From Thermogemmatispora onikobensis (GTDB lineage Bacteria; Chloroflexota; Ktedonobacteria; Ktedonobacterales; Ktedonobacteraceae): a stretch of 63,393 nt of DNA. Below, piece by piece: positions 46,536 to 55,605 of the stretch. The notes beneath the pieces are model-generated. The model ran no database searches, had not been told where the DNA came from, and saw nothing but the letters and a program-made list of their open reading frames with translations. The position numbers and the translations under genes were made by a program. The stretch covers positions 1 to 63,393 of the forward strand of contig NZ_BDGT01000036.1 of the NCBI RefSeq assembly GCF_001748285.1, given 5' to 3'. Each line of letters starts with the position of its first letter. Within the stretch, counting starts at the first letter, position 1.

Positions 46536-46774
46536 TCATCGAGATGTATCCGGGGCGCACGCCCGAGCAGAAGCGAGCCTTAGTGAAGGCGATCACGGAG
46601 GCAATGGTCGAGCATGCTGGGGCACGCCCCGATCATCTGCATGTCATTTTGCACGAGGTCGCACCGGAAAACTGGGCCCTGGCCGGGCGCCTGGGGACTG
46701 AACGCGACTCGGCCAGCGGCCTCCCCGGCAGCGGTGGCGACACGCCATCTACGCCGGAGAAAGGAGGAGGCTAA
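46523..46774 (+). CDS. Tautomerase (4-oxalocrotonate tautomerase-like)
   Basis: 83 residues. The sequence after the initiator Met begins with Pro (MPVVIIEMYPGRTPEQKRAL), which becomes the catalytic base of this superfamily. VTEAM-type helix and HVILHEVAPENWA follow as in 4-OT proteins. The C-terminal 25 residues are a Gly/Ser-rich tail longer than usual. It overlaps the GntR gene by 13 bases and the VOC gene by one (TAATG). Such enzymes shift double bonds in dienoate intermediates of ring-cleavage pathways. Confidence 0.88.
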   Translation: MPVVIIEMYPGRTPEQKRALVKAITEAMVEHAGARPDHLHVILHEVAPENWALAGRLGTERDSASGLPGSGGDTPSTPEKGGG

Positions 46775-47142
46775 TGGCGACGATTCGCGGAGTCTCCCAT
46801 CTCTTGTTGCAGACCAGCGATCTGGCCCGCGCTGAGCGCTTCTATGTGGAGGTGCTCGGCTTCCATGTGCGCGAGCGCACGACCTTCCGCGATGGGCGCC
46901 CGCTGGTGGTCATGCACGAGGGGCTGGGCCTGACCGAGCTGACCGAGGAGGGGAAGCGTCTCCGCCAGGAAGCGGGCCAGAGTTTAGAGCATGTGGCTTT
47001 TCGCGTCGAGAATATCGCTCAGCTTGAGCACGAGCTGCGCGCCGCTGGGGTGAAGATTGTCGATGGACCCAAGCCAACCGCTTACGGGACTTCGCTCTAT
47101 TTTCTCGACCCCGACGGCGTCCGCATCGAGTGCCACGATTAG
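46774..47142 (+). CDS. VOC (glyoxalase/ring-cleavage dioxygenase) superfamily protein
   Basis: 122 residues, one VOC unit pair: GVSHLLLQTSDLARAERFYVEVLGF at the start, LEHVAFRVENI in the middle and TSLYFLDPDGVRIECHD at the end. Metal ligands expected at the first His, a mid His and the last Glu are present. The family includes extradiol dioxygenases, glyoxalases and epimerases. The context (tautomerase, GntR) suggests a catabolic role, but the reaction is unknown. Confidence 0.85.
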   Translation: MATIRGVSHLLLQTSDLARAERFYVEVLGFHVRERTTFRDGRPLVVMHEGLGLTELTEEGKRLRQEAGQSLEHVAFRVENIAQLEHELRAAGVKIVDGPKPTAYGTSLYFLDPDGVRIECHD

Positions 47143-47479
47143 GTCGCTGCCAGTCGACCAGACCGAACGCCGACCGCGACGCCCATCCAGCGTTAGCGGC
47201 GGTGGGCGGTATGGCCCGTATCATTCGGTCAGCCTGTATTGGAGGCAACCTGATGGGTAGACAATCGGCTTCCCGTCAGGAAGGTTTTCCCGTTCCCGTG
47301 CCGGCTCGCCGGCTACAGAGAGGGCAGTCACTGGGTGGCTGCTGCATATTAGCTCCATAACAGGGCTTAAGACAAGAAACAGGCAAACTGCACAAATTAT
47401 GCACAATGTCCCTCCTGTGGAGCAACGCCGCTCCCGCGCGAAGAGAAGGGCAGGGTGCAGCCTATTGAGGAACAGCTCT
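47143..47479 (+). other. Structured intergenic region before the M24 peptidase gene
   Basis: 337 bases without a supported gene. CCTGATGGG/CCCGTCAGG (about 47250-47280) forms a 9-bp stem with one wobble. GCAGTCAC/GTGGCTGC (47324-47342) forms an 8-bp stem with a 3-base loop. TGCACAAATTATGCACA at 47389-47405 is a direct repeat of TGCACA and may be an operator. I match none of these to a known riboswitch. Confidence 0.4.
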
Positions 47480-48595
47480 ATGTCCAGCGAGATTATTGTC
47501 AGGCAGCGCGCCGCCATGCAGGAGCGCGGGCTAGACGCACTGGTCATTGCCTCGCCCGAGAACATCGCTTATACAGCGGATGTTGTCGTACCATCGCAGA
47601 CCATTGTGCGCCATCGCCTGGTCTACTGTCTGGTGCCACTGCAGGGCGAACCTGAAATCATTGTCGTTGATATCGAGGAGAGCTTTGTCAGAGGCACAGC
47701 CTCGATTGCTTCGGTCATAGCCTACAACGAATTTACCGAAGATCCTACGCGCCTGTTAGCCGAGCGTTTGCGCGCCGCCGGTCTGGCTCAAGGGCGCATC
47801 GGTCTTGAACTTACCGCCATCGCGCAGAAGAGCTACGAAACACTGCGCGAGGCCCTGCCACGGGCGACGTTTGTGGCCAGCGACGCGCTGCTGAGCGAGT
47901 TGCGGATGATCAAGACGCCGGGGGAGCTGGCGAAGTTGCGCGCTGTTGGCAAGGCGGCGGAGCGGGCGGCCCGTCAGGCTTTCGAGCAGGCGCGCGTCGG
48001 TATGACTGAGATGGAGCTGGGCCAGTTGATCACCGACGCCTATCTGGCCAACGGCGGCGATCGTCTGACGATGCTGGTCGTCGGCGCAGGCGAGCGCAGT
48101 GGTCTGGCCAATGCGGCTCCGACGCGCCGTCCTCTGCGCGGCGGCGACCTGGTACGCATCGATGTCATTGGCACCGGCCAGTGCTACTATTCCGATGTGG
48201 CGCGGACCGCTGTCGTCGGGAAGGCCAGTGAGGAGCAGCTACGTACCTGGTCGCATATGGTGGAGGCCCGCAAGGCTGCTCTCGATGGTATTCGTCCCGG
48301 CCAGAGTACGCGCGCCCTCTACCAGCGCTACGCGGCCCAGATGGAGCGCTGGGGTCTCCCTCCGATCAAATTCCTTGGGCATGGTCTGGGCCTGACCCTC
48401 CACGAGGAGCCGTATCTTGGCCCCTATACCGATATCACCTTGCAGCCGGGCATGGTCCTTTGCATCGAGCCGCTCTGCTGGTATCCCGATCGCTGGGGCG
48501 TGCAATACGAGGATGAGCTGATCGTGACGGAGGACGGCTACGAGCTGATTACGGATCAGTATGATGCTTCGGAGCTGTTCGTGATCCCCGCTTGA
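47480..48595 (+). CDS. M24 family metallopeptidase (Xaa-Pro dipeptidase/creatinase-like)
   Basis: 371 residues from the ATG at 47480 (GAGGAA upstream). A longer in-frame start at 47399 lacks support. The N-terminal creatinase-type domain (MQERGLDALVIASPENIAYTADV) precedes a pita-bread domain with the five metal ligands: Asp in RIDVIG, Asp in YSDVART, His in LGHGLGL, Glu in CIEPL and Glu in YEDELIV. Members are prolidases, but also creatinases and DMSP lyases. Among amidohydrolases and C-N hydrolases, a creatinase-like activity is possible though unproven. Confidence 0.88.
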   Translation: MSSEIIVRQRAAMQERGLDALVIASPENIAYTADVVVPSQTIVRHRLVYCLVPLQGEPEIIVVDIEESFVRGTASIASVIAYNEFTEDPTRLLAERLRAAGLAQGRIGLELTAIAQKSYETLREALPRATFVASDALLSELRMIKTPGELAKLRAVGKAAERAARQAFEQARVGMTEMELGQLITDAYLANGGDRLTMLVVGAGERSGLANAAPTRRPLRGGDLVRIDVIGTGQCYYSDVARTAVVGKASEEQLRTWSHMVEARKAALDGIRPGQSTRALYQRYAAQMERWGLPPIKFLGHGLGLTLHEEPYLGPYTDITLQPGMVLCIEPLCWYPDRWGVQYEDELIVTEDGYELITDQYDASELFVIPA

Positions 48596-48611
48596 AAGGA
48601 CGAGCAGACCG

Positions 48612-49772
48612 GTGAAGATTACTGGTTATCGCTGCTATCTGGTGACCTTGCCGTCGCGCCGGGTCCATAACTGGGCGAGTAAGATGGAGACGCCGATCGG
48701 GAGCCATCTCCTGCTGCGCCTGGAGACCGATGAGGGCTTGATCGGCTGGGGTGAGGCGCCGGCCATCGCGACCTGGGGCGGCGCTCATATGACCTATTTC
48801 GGCGAGACGCCGCGGACGGTGCACCACATCATCGCCGATTATCTGTTCCCGGTCATCGTCGGCCACTCGCCGTTAGAGATCGGCCCGCTGCATGCGGCGA
48901 TGGATCGGGTGGTCAAGGGCCATCCCTATGCGAAGGCGGCGGTTGATATGGCGCTCTACGATCTGGCCGGTCAGGCGCTGGGGGTGCCGGTCTACCAGCT
49001 GCTCGGCGGGGCTTATCGCGATCGCCTGCCGATCGCTCACAGCCTGGGTATTATGGAGAACCGTCAGGCGGTGGCAGAGGCCGAGCGCGCGGTCGCCGAG
49101 GGTGCGCGCACCATTAAGGCCAAGACGGGTCTTGATCCGGCGCGCGACATCGAGCTGGTGCGCCTGCTGCGCGAGGCTCTGGGTCCTGGAATTCAGATTC
49201 GCGTCGATGCCAACGAGGGCTATCGCTCGGTGAGTGAGGCGGTCCGGGTGACACGCGCGATGCAGTCCTTCGATCTGGCCTTCACCGAGCAGCCGGTGGC
49301 TGATGTTGAGGCGCTCGCTCTCATTGCGCGTCAGGTGGCGGTGCCGGTGATGGCGGACGAGAGCGCCTGGACACCGCAGGATATTCTGCGCATTCACGCC
49401 TTGCAGGCTGCTGAGCTGATCTCGCTCTACGTCACCAAGCCAGGGGGCCTCTTCCGCGCGCGCGAGGTGGCGGCGGTCGCCGAGGCTGTTGGCCTGCGCT
49501 GCGATATCGGTGGCTCGATCGAGATGGGTGTGGGCAATGCGGCGAATCTGCACCTGGGAGCGGCGACGCGCATTGCTGAGCTGGCCAGCGTCTGCCCGGT
49601 GAGTCGTCCGGCGGAGGCTCTGGATGGGCAGATCGCTGGAGTCTATTATCTCGACGATATTATCAGCGAACCTCTGGCCTACGAGGATGGCGCGGTGCTG
49701 GTTCCGCAGAGGCCGGGCCTGGGGGTGCAGGTTGATGAGCGCAAGCTGGCGAAGTATGCCGTGGCGCTCTGA
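48612..49772 (+). CDS. Mandelate racemase/muconate lactonizing enzyme family protein (enolase superfamily)
   Basis: 386 residues from a GTG start with AAAGGACG upstream. KxK catalytic pair in TIKAKTG, metal ligands in RVDANEG, FTEQPV and MADESAW, and the second lysine in YVTKPGG. This is the muconate-lactonizing-enzyme subgroup, which includes cycloisomerases, o-succinylbenzoate synthases and dipeptide epimerases. A men-type role is unlikely because menC is at 21182. With the tautomerase upstream, a lactonising or racemising step in a catabolic path is plausible. Confidence 0.88.
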   Translation: MKITGYRCYLVTLPSRRVHNWASKMETPIGSHLLLRLETDEGLIGWGEAPAIATWGGAHMTYFGETPRTVHHIIADYLFPVIVGHSPLEIGPLHAAMDRVVKGHPYAKAAVDMALYDLAGQALGVPVYQLLGGAYRDRLPIAHSLGIMENRQAVAEAERAVAEGARTIKAKTGLDPARDIELVRLLREALGPGIQIRVDANEGYRSVSEAVRVTRAMQSFDLAFTEQPVADVEALALIARQVAVPVMADESAWTPQDILRIHALQAAELISLYVTKPGGLFRAREVAAVAEAVGLRCDIGGSIEMGVGNAANLHLGAATRIAELASVCPVSRPAEALDGQIAGVYYLDDIISEPLAYEDGAVLVPQRPGLGVQVDERKLAKYAVAL

Positions 49773-49917
49773 CCCTCTTTGAGCTATCGACATGCCGTGC
49801 GGCCTCACGGCTGGACGCGGGCGCCAGGCAGGGCCGGCTGCAGATGGGAGCGCACTCGCCGGCCCAGTCCGCTCGTATGGCTGGAGGGATGATCAAGCTG
49901 AAAGGAGCGCGTTGAGG

Positions 49918-51012
49918 ATGGCAACCATTGCAGTGCTCGGCGGAGGCAATGGGGGCTTCGCCGCTGCCGCTCATCTCACTGCTCTCGGTGAGCGAGTTCA
50001 CCTGTACAGCCGTTCAGCGGAGACGCTGCGGGTGGCGCGCGAGCGCGGCGGTATTGCCTACAGTGGCGCTGCTGGCGAGGGTCTGGCGCCGGTGGCCTGT
50101 CTGACCAACGACCTGGCCGAGGCGCTGGCTGGGGCTGAGCTGGTGATGCTCTGCGTGCCGGCCACGGCCTTCGCCGATCTGGCGCGGGCCCTCGCGCCCT
50201 TGCTGGCCCAGGCCGGCGGGCCGCCCTTGCTACTCAATCCCGGCAATACTGGCGGCAGCCTGGTCTTCCGCCGCTTGCTCATCGAGGCCGGCTGTGCTGA
50301 CCCGCCGCCTATCGCTGAGACCAATACGCTGACCTACATTTGCCGGAAGCAGGGTGAGGGAGAGGTCTATATTTCTTCACTGGTGCAGCACGTGCGTCTG
50401 GCCACCCTGCCGGCTTCGGCGGTCGAGACGCTTTGGCCGCTGCTGAGCCGCCTCTATCCCTCGCTGCGACCGGTGGAGCATGTGCTGGTGACGGCCCTGA
50501 GCAACGTCAATGCAGTGCTGCACCCGCCAGGGATGGTGTTGAGTGCGGCCTGGATCGAGCACAGCGGCGGCGATTTTCGCTACTACTACGACGCTGGCAC
50601 GCCGGCGGTGGCCCAGGTGATGGCCGACCTTGACCGCGAGCGCCTGGCCGTGGCCGCGGCCTGGGGCCTGGCTTTGGAGCCTTTTCCCAAGCTGTTCGCC
50701 GATCTCGGCTCGACTTCGCCGGAGGCGGGGGCCAGCGGCTCGTTTCTACGCATGTTGCGTGAAAGTGCCCCCAATCAATTTATTAAGGCGCCCGCCAGCC
50801 TGGATAGCCGCTATCTGCATGAGGATATTCCCTTTGGTCTGGTGCCGATGAGCGAGCTGGGGCGGGCCTTGGGTGTGGCGACGCCGGTCATGGACGCGCT
50901 GGTGACGTTGGCCTCTTCTATGAACCGGCGCGATTACCGGGCTACGGGCTGGGGACTGGCGCGTTTGGGTCTGCCGCCTGTGCGTGAGGCGGCGCTGGCG
51001 TTGCTCCGCTGA
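49918..51012 (+). CDS. NAD/NADP octopine/nopaline dehydrogenase family protein
   Basis: 364 residues from the ATG at 49918, chosen because AAAGGAGCG lies upstream. An in-frame ATG at 49792 is rejected. The Rossmann motif is AVLGGGNGGFAAA. The C-terminal opine-dehydrogenase domain shows VTALSNVNAVLHPPGMVL with the catalytic His, then YYYDAG. Opine dehydrogenases reductively join an amino acid and a 2-oxoacid. Bacterial relatives also run in the oxidative direction or make opine metallophores. No metallophore genes are nearby, so a catabolic role fits better. Confidence 0.87.
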   Translation: MATIAVLGGGNGGFAAAAHLTALGERVHLYSRSAETLRVARERGGIAYSGAAGEGLAPVACLTNDLAEALAGAELVMLCVPATAFADLARALAPLLAQAGGPPLLLNPGNTGGSLVFRRLLIEAGCADPPPIAETNTLTYICRKQGEGEVYISSLVQHVRLATLPASAVETLWPLLSRLYPSLRPVEHVLVTALSNVNAVLHPPGMVLSAAWIEHSGGDFRYYYDAGTPAVAQVMADLDRERLAVAAAWGLALEPFPKLFADLGSTSPEAGASGSFLRMLRESAPNQFIKAPASLDSRYLHEDIPFGLVPMSELGRALGVATPVMDALVTLASSMNRRDYRATGWGLARLGLPPVREAALALLR

Positions 51013-51133
51013 AGAGGACGGCCAACGGGCAGCAAGCCGGGACCAGGGCGGCGCTCACCCCTGCGCGCTGGTCCTGGTTGGAGCGGCGCGCAGAGCACTG
51101 AATGCGGGATCGTCTCACACTATGGAGCAGCTT

Positions 51134-52087
51134 ATGATGGGAGCAGCAGCAGCAGGCAATGAGAGAGGCGAAGAGCGACCTGGACTGAGCGGACTGCAGG
51201 TCGCCGTGATCGGAGGCGATGGGCGCGAGCTGGAGGTGTTGAAAGGTCTGCTGGCCGAGGGGGCTAGCGTGCGGGCCTGCGGCTGTCCGCCGGCGGCAGC
51301 CGAGATCATGGGGTGGCCCCAGTGCCGGACGCTGGCCGAGGCCATTGCCGGCAGCGATGTCATCATTGCTCCGGTGCCGGTGATCGCCCCGGATGGGAGC
51401 CTCTACGCGCCTCAGTGGCCGGAGCCGCTTTTTTTGGATGCGACGGCCCTGGCCGAGGCGAAGCCGGGGGCGCTTTTGTTGATCGGTACCAGTACGCCGC
51501 AGTTGAATGCGCTGGCGCAAGAGCGCGGCTTGCGCATTCAGGAGTACGGCGATGACGATGAGCTGATGATTCTGCGGGCGCCGACGATTGCTGAGGGGGC
51601 CATCGGTCTGACCATCGCCAATACGGAGGTATCCATCCACGATGCCCAGGCGCTGGTGGTTGGCTTCGGGCGCATCGGCTTTACGTTGACGCGGCTGTTG
51701 CTGAATATGGGGGCTCATGTGCGTGTGGCGGCGCGTAATCCGGTGCAGCGCGCGCGGGCCTGGGAGTTGGGAGCGCGTCCTCTGCCGCTGGAGGAGCTGG
51801 CGACGGCGGTGGCTGACTGTGATATGGTCTTCAATACGGTGCCGGCCCTGGTGCTGACACGCGCGGTGCTGGAGCAGATGCGACGCGATGTTTTTGTGCT
51901 GGATATCGCTTCGGCCCCGGGGGGCACTGATTTTGAGGCGGCGCGCGAGCTGGGCATCAAGGCGATGCTGGGGCGTGGTCTTGGCAGCCGGGCCCCGCGG
52001 ACCGCCGGACGCAGTCAGTGGCAGGGACTGCGTAAGCTGATTTTGGCAGCTCTGCCCAGCCTGCGACGAGGTGAGAGGCATGGCTGA
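51134..52087 (+). CDS. Dipicolinate synthase subunit A-like (DpaA/SpoVFA) protein
   Basis: 317 residues from the ATG at 51134, which has GGAGC six bases upstream. ATG 51122 is possible. The N-terminal DpaA_N-type domain starts VAVIGGDGRELEVLKGLL, and the C-terminal Rossmann domain has ALVVGFGRIGFTLTRLL and DIASAPGGTDF as in DpaA. DpaA with DpaB makes dipicolinic acid in spores. No dpaB, dapA or asd lies beside it, and it sits in a catabolic operon, so a role with another substrate is quite possible. The 3' end overlaps the next gene by 8 bases. Confidence 0.78.
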   Translation: MMGAAAAGNERGEERPGLSGLQVAVIGGDGRELEVLKGLLAEGASVRACGCPPAAAEIMGWPQCRTLAEAIAGSDVIIAPVPVIAPDGSLYAPQWPEPLFLDATALAEAKPGALLLIGTSTPQLNALAQERGLRIQEYGDDDELMILRAPTIAEGAIGLTIANTEVSIHDAQALVVGFGRIGFTLTRLLLNMGAHVRVAARNPVQRARAWELGARPLPLEELATAVADCDMVFNTVPALVLTRAVLEQMRRDVFVLDIASAPGGTDFEAARELGIKAMLGRGLGSRAPRTAGRSQWQGLRKLILAALPSLRRGERHG

Positions 52088-53339
52088 TTTACTGCTGCGT
52101 CGGGCGCGCCTGGCGTTGGAGCAGGTCGCCGGGCCTGACCCTGTGGATATTTTGATTCGCTCCGGTCAGATCGCGGCTCTGGCTCCCAGCCCGACGGTCG
52201 CCGAGAGCGACATTCCTGTCCTCGATGTGGCTGGACGCCTGGTGCTGCCGGGCCTGGTTGAGGGCCACATTCACCTTGATAAGGCTCTGACCCGCGATCG
52301 CATTCTCAATCGCTCGGGGACGCTGGCCGAGGCCATCCGCTGCAATCTGACGCTGTCGTCGAGCGTCAGCGAGGAGGATATTGTGGAGCGGGCGACGGCC
52401 ACGGCACTGTGGGCCCTGCGCTGCGGGACGACGATGCTGCGCACCCACGTCAATGTCGATCCGCAGATCGAGCTGCGCGGCCTCCATGCCCTGCTGCGGG
52501 TGCGCGAGCGGCTGCGCTCGTTGCTGGATATTGAGATTGTAGCCCTGCCCAATCGCTTGCTGGGAGAGCAGGGACGGCGCGGGCGCGAGCTGCTGGCGGC
52601 AGCCCTGGAGGAGGGGGCCGATGCGATTGGCGGTACTCCGCTAGTCGAGGAGGATCAGCGTGGGTTGATCGACGAGGTTTTTCGTCTGGCCCGGCGCTAT
52701 GGCCGTCCTCTGGATCTGCACATCGATGAGTCGGAGTCGCCTGTCGATTTCGTGCTGCCCTATCTGGCGGAGCGCACGCTGCAGGAGGGCTACGAGGGTC
52801 GGGTGGTGGCCGGTCATTGTTGCTCGCTGGCGGCGGTTGACGATGCCACCGCGGCGCGCACCATCGAGCTGGTGGCGCAGGCGCGCATCGCGGTAGCGAC
52901 TTTGCCGGCGACCAATCTCTACCTGCAGGGTCGTCGTGATCGCCAGCCGATTCGCCGCGGGATCACGCGCGTCAAGGAGCTGCTGGCGGCGGGGGTGACG
53001 GTCTTCTGTGGCTCGGACAACATCAAGGATATGTTTAACCCCTTTGGCAGCCCCGATCTGCTTCAGATGGCGCAGCTGCTTGGCTATGTCGCGCAAATGG
53101 GCAGCCCCGAGGAACAGCGCTGGCTGCTGGAGAGCATTACGACGCAGGCGGCTACAGCACTGGGTCGGCAGGCCGGGCTAGGTGTGGGAGAGCCTGCCGA
53201 TCTGGTGGTGCTTGACTGCCAGCGTCGCGAGGATATTCTATCGGATCTGCCCGCCCGTCTCTATGTGATCAAGCGCGGGCGCATCGTCTGGTCAACCCCT
53301 GGGGCTGGACTTGATCCGCTGGCGCAGGAGGCGCGTTGA
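52080..53339 (+). CDS. Amidohydrolase, cytosine deaminase/isopropylammelide-type
   Basis: 419 residues from the ATG at 52080 (AGAGG upstream). Metal ligands: HxH in VEGHIHLDKAL, a His in LDLHIDESES, a His in VAGHCCSLAA and an Asp in FCGSDNIKDMF. HIHLDK and the downstream GSDNI are typical of cytosine deaminases and N-isopropylammelide hydrolases. The substrate is probably a nucleobase-like ring. Its 3' end overlaps the convergent P1B ATPase gene by 48 bases. Confidence 0.88.
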   Translation: MADLLLRRARLALEQVAGPDPVDILIRSGQIAALAPSPTVAESDIPVLDVAGRLVLPGLVEGHIHLDKALTRDRILNRSGTLAEAIRCNLTLSSSVSEEDIVERATATALWALRCGTTMLRTHVNVDPQIELRGLHALLRVRERLRSLLDIEIVALPNRLLGEQGRRGRELLAAALEEGADAIGGTPLVEEDQRGLIDEVFRLARRYGRPLDLHIDESESPVDFVLPYLAERTLQEGYEGRVVAGHCCSLAAVDDATAARTIELVAQARIAVATLPATNLYLQGRRDRQPIRRGITRVKELLAAGVTVFCGSDNIKDMFNPFGSPDLLQMAQLLGYVAQMGSPEEQRWLLESITTQAATALGRQAGLGVGEPADLVVLDCQRREDILSDLPARLYVIKRGRIVWSTPGAGLDPLAQEAR

Positions 53340-55421
53340 GTTGGCCAGGATGCCCAGGTCGGGCAGGGACTGCGCCGCGGCGGCGACGATGGGCGGGAGC
53401 AGTCCCCAGGCGGCCAGGCTCAGCCCGAGCAGGTTGTAGAGCAGAGTGAAGACCAGGTTGAGCCGCACAACGCGCATGGTGCGCCGTGCGATTTGCACCA
53501 GGGCCGGTAGCAGGCGCCAGTCTTCGCGCAGCAGCGCCACATGGGCCGCTTCGAGGGCGACATCTGTCCCTACCACGCCGAGCGCGACGCCGACGTCGGC
53601 CTGCGCCAGGGCCGGAGCATCATTGATGCCGTCTCCTACCATGATGACGCAGTGCCCCTGCGCCTGATAGGCTTTGACGATGGCGATTTTATCTTCGGGC
53701 AGCAGCCGGGCGCGATAGCTGATTCCCAGTGGACCCGCCAGGCTGGCGGCGGCCTCCTCATGATCGCCGGTCAGCAGTTCAATCGACTGGAAGCCAAGGG
53801 CGCGCAGTTGGGCCAGGGCCTCCACCACCTCGGGACGCAGTCTATCGCTGGCCGCCAGGATGCCGATCAGCGCTCCCTCGCAAGAGACAAAGAGCAGGCT
53901 TTTGCCCGCCGCGGCCAGGTTTCGGGCCTCAGCGGGCTGCTGTCCCTCTGGCAGCAGGGAAGCATTGCCCACGCTCACCAGGCGGCCCTCGATGCTGGCG
54001 CGGACGCCCCGTCCTGGCAGCACTTCGAAGGTCTCGGGATCGCTCAGAGCCACCCCTTCGTCGCGTGCTGCTTGCCGTACGGCCTCGGCCAGCGGATGCT
54101 CCGAGTAGCGTTCGGCGCTGGCGGCCAGGTGCAGCAGCTGCTGGCGTGTCATCCCTGCTAACGGGAGCACATCGCAGATCTGCAGGGTGCCGCTGGTGAG
54201 CGTTCCTGTCTTATCGATGAGCAGGACATCCGCTTGCGCCAGGCGCTCCAGATGGGCCCCGCCTTTGATCAGCAGGCCGTGCGAGGCGGCGGCAGCGATC
54301 GAGGCCAGCATGGCGACCGGCGTCGCCAGCGCCAGCGAGCAGGAGCAGGCCACTACGAGCACTGCCGCCGCGGCCAGTGGATCGCGCCTTAGCAGCAGGG
54401 CCAGCAGGGCAACGGCCAGGACAACAGGCAGGAACCAGGCTGAGAAGCGATCGGCCAGGCGTTGCACGGGGGCGCGCTGGGCCTCGGCCTCCTCGACGAG
54501 CGCCACAATCCGCGCAAAGGTGGTGTTGCTGCCGGCCCGCGTTGCGCGAATGCGCAGGCTTCCCCCTTGCACGAGGGTGGCAGCAAAGACCCGGCTGCCC
54601 GGGGCGGCTTCCAGTGGGAGGGCTTCACCTGTGATGGCAGCCTGGTTGACGGTCGCCTGGCCGGCAACGACCTCGCCATCGACGGGGATGGCCTCACCAG
54701 GACGCACGACAACGATTTCGCCAGGGGCTACCTCTTCGACCGGGATAACTTGCTCTTCTTCCTCTCGGATGACGCGCGCCTGCTGGGGCGCCAGAGCGGC
54801 CAGGCGTTTGAGGGCCTGGCGCGAGCGCTCGCTGGTCAGGCGTTCGCTGTATTTGCCGACGTGCATGAAGAAGACCACGACGGCAGCCGTGGGCCATTGG
54901 CCGATGAAGAGGGCCGCCAGGACGCCGAGCGACATCAGGGTATGCGAGATGATGCGTCCGCGCCGGGCCGCTTGCAGCACGTCCCAGAAGATGGGGGCCC
55001 CGGCGAGCAGGGTCAGGCCGGCCCCAATCGGCCAGGGCAGGCGATCGGTGAGGCGATCGAGCAGGCCCAGCCACTCGCCAACGATGATCAGCAAGAGTAC
55101 GGCCCCGAAGAGGAGGCCATAGAGGGTGAAGAGGGTGCGCGTCAGACGCCGCTGGGACTGTTCGGCGAGGCTTGTCGCTGTCTTCTGCTGAAGAAGCGGG
55201 GGTCTGGCCTGGTAGCCGGCACGTTCGACGGCCTGGCAAAGCGCTGGCAGGTCAACGCGCGCGGGATCAACCGTCAGGAGGGCCTTTTCGGCGCTCAGTA
55301 GTACGCTCACTTCGTGCACGCCCGGCAGCGCTTCCAGAGCCTGGCGCACGTGTCCGGCGCACTCGGGACAATCCATCCCTGTCACCATGAGTTCGAGCCG
55401 GCGTGTTCCTGCTGGCTCCAT
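53292..55421 (-). CDS. Heavy-metal P1B-type ATPase with CSC membrane motif
   Basis: 709 residues. One N-terminal heavy-metal-associated domain (GMDCPECAGH, Cys18 and Cys21), eight predicted helices, actuator motif ITGEALP, phosphorylation site DKTGT (Asp403), the P1B His-Pro in YSEHPLAEA, and GDGINDAP. The metal-binding helix has Cys359-Ser-Cys361 (ACSCSLALATP) instead of the usual CPC. Published subgrouping puts CSC pumps in a rare class (P1B-7) whose metal is not well defined. The start has AGGAG upstream. It exports a metal ion at ATP cost, but which one is unknown. Confidence 0.9.
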   Translation of the reverse strand: MEPAGTRRLELMVTGMDCPECAGHVRQALEALPGVHEVSVLLSAEKALLTVDPARVDLPALCQAVERAGYQARPPLLQQKTATSLAEQSQRRLTRTLFTLYGLLFGAVLLLIIVGEWLGLLDRLTDRLPWPIGAGLTLLAGAPIFWDVLQAARRGRIISHTLMSLGVLAALFIGQWPTAAVVVFFMHVGKYSERLTSERSRQALKRLAALAPQQARVIREEEEQVIPVEEVAPGEIVVVRPGEAIPVDGEVVAGQATVNQAAITGEALPLEAAPGSRVFAATLVQGGSLRIRATRAGSNTTFARIVALVEEAEAQRAPVQRLADRFSAWFLPVVLAVALLALLLRRDPLAAAAVLVVACSCSLALATPVAMLASIAAAASHGLLIKGGAHLERLAQADVLLIDKTGTLTSGTLQICDVLPLAGMTRQQLLHLAASAERYSEHPLAEAVRQAARDEGVALSDPETFEVLPGRGVRASIEGRLVSVGNASLLPEGQQPAEARNLAAAGKSLLFVSCEGALIGILAASDRLRPEVVEALAQLRALGFQSIELLTGDHEEAAASLAGPLGISYRARLLPEDKIAIVKAYQAQGHCVIMVGDGINDAPALAQADVGVALGVVGTDVALEAAHVALLREDWRLLPALVQIARRTMRVVRLNLVFTLLYNLLGLSLAAWGLLPPIVAAAAQSLPDLGILANSTRLLRQRIKSSPRG

Positions 55422-55605
55422 CTCCTGCCTCCTTCCGTCCTTTGAGAGTGCTGCTCTTGTCCGTCTTTTCTATAGAAGCACAGCCTGGGCAAGGAATGCA
55501 AGGCTTGTCATAGGCTGTGCTTTTCCCGTCGAATTTGTACGCTGTTTACCTCCGGTAACTTCGTTCATATCAGAAAAAGAGAAGTATGAGGAGAGAGAAA
55601 AGCCT

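Noticed and set aside
54187-55122. 311-codon plus-strand open frame
   Set aside because: It lies antisense to the P1B ATPase. The translation is Ser/Arg/Ala-rich with no domain, as expected for a high-GC shadow frame.
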